DNA of 9,245 bases from Gammaproteobacteria bacterium (GTDB taxonomy: Bacteria; Pseudomonadota; Gammaproteobacteria; GCA-001735895), in assembly GCA_003231795.1 (NCBI GenBank), contig QIJI01000166.1, positions 1 through 9,245 of the forward strand. The letters are read 5' to 3'. The notes under the pieces are model-generated. The model did not search any database. It was not told the origin of the DNA and saw only the letters and a program-made list of their open reading frames with translations. Positions within the stretch are counted from its first letter, which is position 1. Each line of letters starts with the position of its first letter. Of the stretch, positions 5,932 through 9,245 are shown piece after piece. The translations under genes were made by a program, and so were the position numbers.

Positions 5932-7062
5932 ATGAGTGATAAAGCCCAGATAATGTGTGTCGATGACGAGCCCATTAATCTGACGATTATGGAAGAGCTA
6001 TTGCAGGACCAATATCTTCTCGACATGGCTAGCTCGGGCGAAGAATGCCTGCAGCAGATAGGGGAACAAAAACCTGATCTGATTTTGCTCGACGTCAATA
6101 TGCCAGGAGTCAGTGGTCTTGAAATCTGTCGCAACCTGAAACTGGACCCGGAAACCTCCGACATCCCTATTATTTTTATTTCGGCGCTGGCCTCGCACTC
6201 GGAGCTGATGGCCGGTTACGAGGCCGGCGGTGATGACTACATCACCAAACCTTTCAGCGAAGCTATATTACAAAAGAAAATTGATGTCGTGCTGACCAGT
6301 CAGCGCAAGAAGCTGGAACTCAAATTGATATCAGATCAGGCGGTTGAGGCGCTGCAGGTTAATTTGAGCAATTTCGACGCGCTCGCTGTGGTGATCAGAT
6401 TTCTGTACCAGAGTCATGTGTTAAAAGACCTCGACGAACTGGCCGAACAGGTTGTCGAGTGCCTGCGAAAACTCGACCTCGAAGGAAGCCTGTTGATGGT
6501 AGACGGCGAGGACAACCGGATCTGGTTCAGTGACAATATCGATCGACCGATGGAGCGGCAGATTCTGGAGAGCTTGCGCTTACAGGATCACGTGGTCAGT
6601 TTTGGTACGCGCGTCGCGGTTAATTCGGATAACGCAACATTGCTGGTGCGTAAACTGCCGGTCGAACAGGAGCGGACGCAACGACTGCAAAAGCTGCTGG
6701 AGATTTTGGTGGAAGGCCTGAATGTGCGCATTCGGTCTTTGCTCACGCAGAAATTACTCGATCAACGACGTGATTTATTGGGCCGGGTACTCGAAGCTAC
6801 GCGTGACAGTCTGGCGAGTTTTGATGATTTGCAACAGGCCCATAGAGACCGATGCCGCTTAATGATGTCGCATATGGCTGCGGAGCTTAAGCAATCGCTG
6901 ACCCGATTTGACCTGAATCTGAATAAGAACCAGTCCGCGGCGCTGGCCGCTATCATCGAATCCGCCATTGACCAGGCAGATTCGATTTACGATGACGGGC
7001 TCGAAATAACTGATCGGGTGCAGGCAACCATAGATGAACTGTCACAGGCGCTCGAAAAATAA
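5932..7062 (+). CDS. Orphan response regulator: receiver domain, GAF-like middle, helical C-terminus
   Basis: A 376-residue protein. Residues 1-125 are a complete receiver domain with the acidic pair D11/D12, phospho-acceptor D54 in LILLDVNMPG, switch S84 in FISA and K106 in DDYITKPF, so phosphorylation should be possible. Residues about 148-272 have the secondary-structure rhythm of a GAF-like domain: a helix DLDELAEQVVECLRKL, strands around SLLMVDGEDNRIWFS and TLLVRKLP, and a closing helix LLEILVEGLNVRIRSLL. From memory this resembles a recurring proteobacterial response-regulator type without a named output. Residues about 275-376 are strongly helical, probably a coiled coil or four-helix bundle for dimerisation or partner binding. 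No helix-turn-helix, GGDEF, EAL, HD-GYP or phosphatase motif is visible. No histidine kinase lies in the window, so it is an orphan here. The start follows GTGATGCCAATTT, a poor ribosome-binding site. The role is signalling; the target is unknown. Confidence 0.88.
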   Translation: MSDKAQIMCVDDEPINLTIMEELLQDQYLLDMASSGEECLQQIGEQKPDLILLDVNMPGVSGLEICRNLKLDPETSDIPIIFISALASHSELMAGYEAGGDDYITKPFSEAILQKKIDVVLTSQRKKLELKLISDQAVEALQVNLSNFDALAVVIRFLYQSHVLKDLDELAEQVVECLRKLDLEGSLLMVDGEDNRIWFSDNIDRPMERQILESLRLQDHVVSFGTRVAVNSDNATLLVRKLPVEQERTQRLQKLLEILVEGLNVRIRSLLTQKLLDQRRDLLGRVLEATRDSLASFDDLQQAHRDRCRLMMSHMAAELKQSLTRFDLNLNKNQSAALAAIIESAIDQADSIYDDGLEITDRVQATIDELSQALEK

Positions 7063-7146
7063 CGATCGCGGCGCGCGCTGACGGAAAATCCTGGCCCGGT
7101 CCGGTAGTCTGAAAATTCAGTCTATTTGTATGAGTAGCGATATTGC

Positions 7147-7175
7147 TTTAAAGATGCATTCGAAAAATTTACTAT
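7147..7175 (+). promoter_or_regulatory. Weak sigma-70-like promoter candidate for the thiolase gene
   Basis: TTTAAA (7147-7152) and TACTAT (7170-7175) are separated by 17 bases, each matching four of six consensus positions. Transcription would start near 7182 and leave a leader of about 88 bases before the thiolase ATG. It is the best placed candidate in the gap, but the match is weak. Confidence 0.3.
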
Positions 7176-7196
7176 AGCGCTGCTGACAGGATCACT

Positions 7197-7227
7197 GTGC
7201 CGGGTTGGCACCGGTCAATTCCCCGGC
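7197..7227 (+). other. Two mutually exclusive hairpins in the thiolase leader
   Basis: GTGCC (7197-7201) can pair with GGCAC (7207-7211) over a 5-base loop. Alternatively GCCGGG (7199-7204) can pair with CCCGGC (7222-7227). The two stems share bases, so only one can form at a time. No known riboswitch class is recognised. Confidence 0.25.
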
Positions 7228-7269
7228 ATTAGAAGCAATCGTTGAATCCTTAACGCGGAAATTTTATCT

Positions 7270-8454
7270 ATGAAAGATGCAGTCATTGTTTCCACCGCAC
7301 GCACTCCTATCGGATCTGCCTTTCGTGGAACTTTAAATAATATCAAGTCGCCGACAATGACCGCGCATGCGATACGGCATGCGGTAGAGCGGGCCGGTAT
7401 CGAAGGCGCTGAAATCGATGATGTCATTGTTGGCGCGGTGTTAACCGCCGGGACCGCCGGCATGAATGTCGCGCGCCTTTCTTCGCTGGCTGCGGGAATT
7501 CCGAATACGGTAGCTGCACAGACCATCGATCGTCAGTGTTCTTCCGGATTAATGGCTATTGCCACGGCGGCGAAGCAGATCATCGTGGACGGTATGGATA
7601 TTGTTGTTGCGGGTGGGCAGGACAATATTTCGGCGGTCCAGAATCAATATTTCCCCTGGGTCTTCGATGAAGCCGATGCGAACGTAAAACAGCAATCCGA
7701 GCACGCTTACATGCCGATGCTGCAGACGGCAGAGTTTGTTGTGGATAAATTTAATATTTCGCGTCAAGCGCAGGACGAATATGCGCTGCAATCACAGATG
7801 CGTATCGCCGCGGGCCAGCAGGCAGGTGCCTTCGACGATGAAATAGTGCCAATTAGCGCGATCCGGGCAATCAAGGACAAGGAATCCGGTGAAATCAGTT
7901 TTAGCGAAGCCACGCTGTCGAAAGACGAGGGTAATCGGCCGCAAACCACTCTCGAAGTATTGGCGGGGCTGAATCCGATTATTGAGGGTGGGAGTGTGAC
8001 TGCCGGTAACGCGAGTCAGTTATCGGACGGGGCTTCGGCCTGTGTTCTGATGGAATCTTCACTGGCCGAAAAACGTGGTTTGGCACCGCTTGGGATTTAC
8101 CGTGGTATGGCGGTCGCCGGTAATGCACCGGAGGAAATGGGAATCGGTCCAATTTATGCCATCCCAAAATTGCTGCAGAAAAATAATCTCACCATTGATG
8201 ATATCGACTTATGGGAAATCAACGAAGCCTTTGCCTGCCAGACTATTTACTGCCGCGATACACTGGAACTGGATAACGAAATTTTCAATGTCAATGGCGG
8301 TTCGATATCGATTGGACATCCCTACGGCATGACCGGTGCACGTCTGACCGGGCATATCCTGATCGAAGGTAAACGACGTGGCGCAAAATACGTTGTTGTT
8401 TCGATGTGTGTTGGTGGTGGTATGGGTGCCGCCGCTTTATTCGAGATCGTCTGA
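7270..8454 (+). CDS. Thiolase (acetyl-CoA C-acyltransferase/acetyltransferase family)
   Basis: A full-length 394-residue cytosolic thiolase. Thiolases either condense two acyl-CoAs or cleave 3-ketoacyl-CoA with CoA. The expected active-site residues are present: nucleophile C90 in DRQCSSG, N318 in NEAFA, H350 in SIGHPYGMTGAR and general acid/base C380 in SMCVGGGMG. The spacing matches the Zoogloea biosynthetic enzyme (Cys 89, His 348, Cys 378). Length and start (MKDAVIVSTARTPIG) are typical. The ribosome-binding site is weak (GCGGAA about 10 bases upstream). The loop region around 120-160 should decide chain-length preference, but I cannot read that by eye. No FadB, FadE, PhaB or PhaC gene lies next to it, so beta-oxidation versus biosynthesis stays open. 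The TGA stop overlaps the ATG of the next gene (TGATG arrangement), which indicates a two-gene operon with translational coupling. Confidence 0.93.
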   Translation: MKDAVIVSTARTPIGSAFRGTLNNIKSPTMTAHAIRHAVERAGIEGAEIDDVIVGAVLTAGTAGMNVARLSSLAAGIPNTVAAQTIDRQCSSGLMAIATAAKQIIVDGMDIVVAGGQDNISAVQNQYFPWVFDEADANVKQQSEHAYMPMLQTAEFVVDKFNISRQAQDEYALQSQMRIAAGQQAGAFDDEIVPISAIRAIKDKESGEISFSEATLSKDEGNRPQTTLEVLAGLNPIIEGGSVTAGNASQLSDGASACVLMESSLAEKRGLAPLGIYRGMAVAGNAPEEMGIGPIYAIPKLLQKNNLTIDDIDLWEINEAFACQTIYCRDTLELDNEIFNVNGGSISIGHPYGMTGARLTGHILIEGKRRGAKYVVVSMCVGGGMGAAALFEIV

Positions 8455-9134
8455 TGAAAAATAATAAACTGTTGACCTATCAAGGTATTCCTTTAGCAGT
8501 GATTTTACTGCCGTTCCTCGGTTTTGCCATATTTGGCAGCGACCGGTTTATGAAAGGCGAGGCCGGAATTATCGAAAATCTGACCGTGCTGTTCCTGGTC
8601 GCATCGATTGGTTATTGTATTTCTTCATTGTCACTGGCCCGACGACGGCTAGCGCTGACACAGACGCTGAAGGCCTGGTTGGTACTATTGATTCTGGGTG
8701 CGGCCTATTTTGCGCTCGAAGAAATTTCCTATGGTCAACATTTGTTCGGCTGGGGTACCTCCGATACCTGGAAGGAGTTGAATGATCAGAACGAAACCAA
8801 TTTGCATAACATAAATGCGATATTCGATCAGGTGCCACGAGCACTGCTAACATTGGGAATCCTTATCGGTGGAGTGATACTTCCCGTCTATCGTCACTTC
8901 AAGAAAATAGAACTGCTTGAATCGAATCGGTTTTACTGGCAATGGCCGACCATGGATTGTGTAACTATCGGCTTGCTGGTATTACTGGTACGGCCATTTT
9001 TCTCCGCATTCGACTTCGATTTCATCAACATCGGCGAGGTAAAAGAAGTGCTGTTTGCACTGTTTATCCTGCTTTACTGTGTGTCGATTCAGACCCGTCT
9101 GAAACAGCGTCGTAATCCGGCTGAAACCAGCTAA
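8454..9134 (+). CDS. Six-helix membrane protein of unknown function with EEISxGQ and NLHN motifs
   Basis: A 226-residue hydrophobic protein. I chose the ATG at 8454, which overlaps the thiolase TGA; an in-frame ATG at 8406 lies inside the thiolase gene and adds a poor N-terminus (MCWWWYG). Six transmembrane helices are likely at about 11-28, 41-60, 73-88, 128-145, 167-183 and 196-212. Between helices 3 and 4 is a polar segment with EEISYGQHLFGW (89-100) and N113, E114, NLHNI (116-120). From memory this pattern recurs in uncharacterised bacterial membrane proteins (EEISWGQ...N.Q.E.NLHN), so the segment is probably functional, perhaps a membrane-embedded active or ligand site. The C-terminus is basic (RLKQRRN), which suggests a cytoplasmic end. 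No function is assigned. Coupling to the thiolase hints at a lipid or acyl-CoA connection, but that is inference only. Confidence 0.8.
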   Translation: MKNNKLLTYQGIPLAVILLPFLGFAIFGSDRFMKGEAGIIENLTVLFLVASIGYCISSLSLARRRLALTQTLKAWLVLLILGAAYFALEEISYGQHLFGWGTSDTWKELNDQNETNLHNINAIFDQVPRALLTLGILIGGVILPVYRHFKKIELLESNRFYWQWPTMDCVTIGLLVLLVRPFFSAFDFDFINIGEVKEVLFALFILLYCVSIQTRLKQRRNPAETS

Positions 9135-9164
9135 CCCGAAGCAACCGTCGCTAATCACCGGGTT
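9133..9164. repeat. Inverted repeat overlapping the stop of the membrane-protein gene
   Basis: AACCCG (9133-9138), which begins within the TAA stop, pairs with CGGGTT (9159-9164) around a 20-base loop. No U-run follows, so terminator function is doubtful. Confidence 0.3.
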
Positions 9165-9179
9165 GAAGAATACGCGTTG

Positions 9180-9215
9180 GTCGGGTTCCCCTCGCTACGA
9201 CTACCCAAGTCCGAC
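9180..9215. repeat. Inverted repeat in the 3' intergenic tail, possible dispersed element
   Basis: GTCGGGTT (9180-9187) pairs with AGTCCGAC (9208-9215): five Watson-Crick pairs, two G-U pairs and a closing T-A. The surrounding 111 gene-free bases run off the window edge. The dense palindromic sequence resembles a dispersed intergenic element, but only one copy is visible here, so repetition cannot be shown. Confidence 0.3.
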
Positions 9216-9245
9216 AGACTCCTAGCGGCCTTTCCAGACCGGATC

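Noticed and set aside
7109..7120. CTGAAAATTCAG palindrome after the response-regulator gene, as a terminator
   Set aside because: The two-base loop is too short for a stable hairpin and no U-run follows.
8406..8453. Longer N-terminus for the membrane protein from ATG 8406
   Set aside because: The extra 16 residues lie inside the thiolase active-site glycine-rich region and give a Trp-rich, unlikely N-terminus. The overlapping ATG at 8454 is a standard coupled start.
7270..9134. Polyhydroxyalkanoate or fatty-acid-oxidation operon
   Set aside because: Only the thiolase is present. No reductase, synthase, hydratase or acyl-CoA dehydrogenase gene is adjacent in the window.

Overview
The window looks like ordinary chromosomal DNA of a gammaproteobacterium. 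The support is the product types (UvrB, a MoxR / DUF58 / TgpA-type transglutaminase operon of the sort found in Pseudomonas and relatives), a base composition near half GC, and tight gene packing. The species cannot be named from the sequence alone. No tRNA, rRNA, CRISPR array, transposase or integrase gene was recognised.

Layout. (1) 1-1469, plus strand: the last 94 codons of uvrB (nucleotide excision repair), then a 384-residue creatinase/ectoine-hydrolase-like member of the M24 fold that has lost the usual metal ligands. (2) 1470-1597: a short convergent intergenic stretch with nested inverted repeats. (3) 5553-1598, minus strand: a compact three-gene operon of a MoxR-type AAA+ ATPase, a membrane-anchored DUF58 protein and a multi-spanning transglutaminase-like protein (TgpA/DUF3488 type), with gaps of 9 and 2 bases. 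(4) 5554-5931: a 378-base divergent intergenic region. It holds a dyad upstream of moxR, a possible 50-codon ORF on the minus strand and a possible 10-codon leader ORF on the plus strand. (5) 5932-7062, plus: an orphan response regulator with an N-terminal receiver domain, a GAF-like middle and a helical tail, with no DNA-binding or enzymatic output domain that I recognise. (6) 7063-7269: a leader region with a weak promoter candidate and two competing hairpins. (7) 7270-9134, plus: a complete biosynthetic-type thiolase whose stop overlaps the start of a six-helix membrane protein of unknown function. (8) 9135-9245: a gene-free tail with inverted repeats that may belong to a dispersed intergenic element.

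How the genes work together. The clearest functional unit is the minus-strand operon. The ATPase probably remodels a client complex through the DUF58 partner, and the transglutaminase-like protein carries its Cys-His-Asp site on the periplasmic side of the membrane; the target is unknown. The thiolase and membrane protein are probably co-translated. The other genes are not obviously linked. I do not see a wholly new system. The points most worth a second look are the ligand-free M24 protein, the response regulator without a named output, the thiolase/membrane-protein pair and the possible small ORF upstream of moxR.
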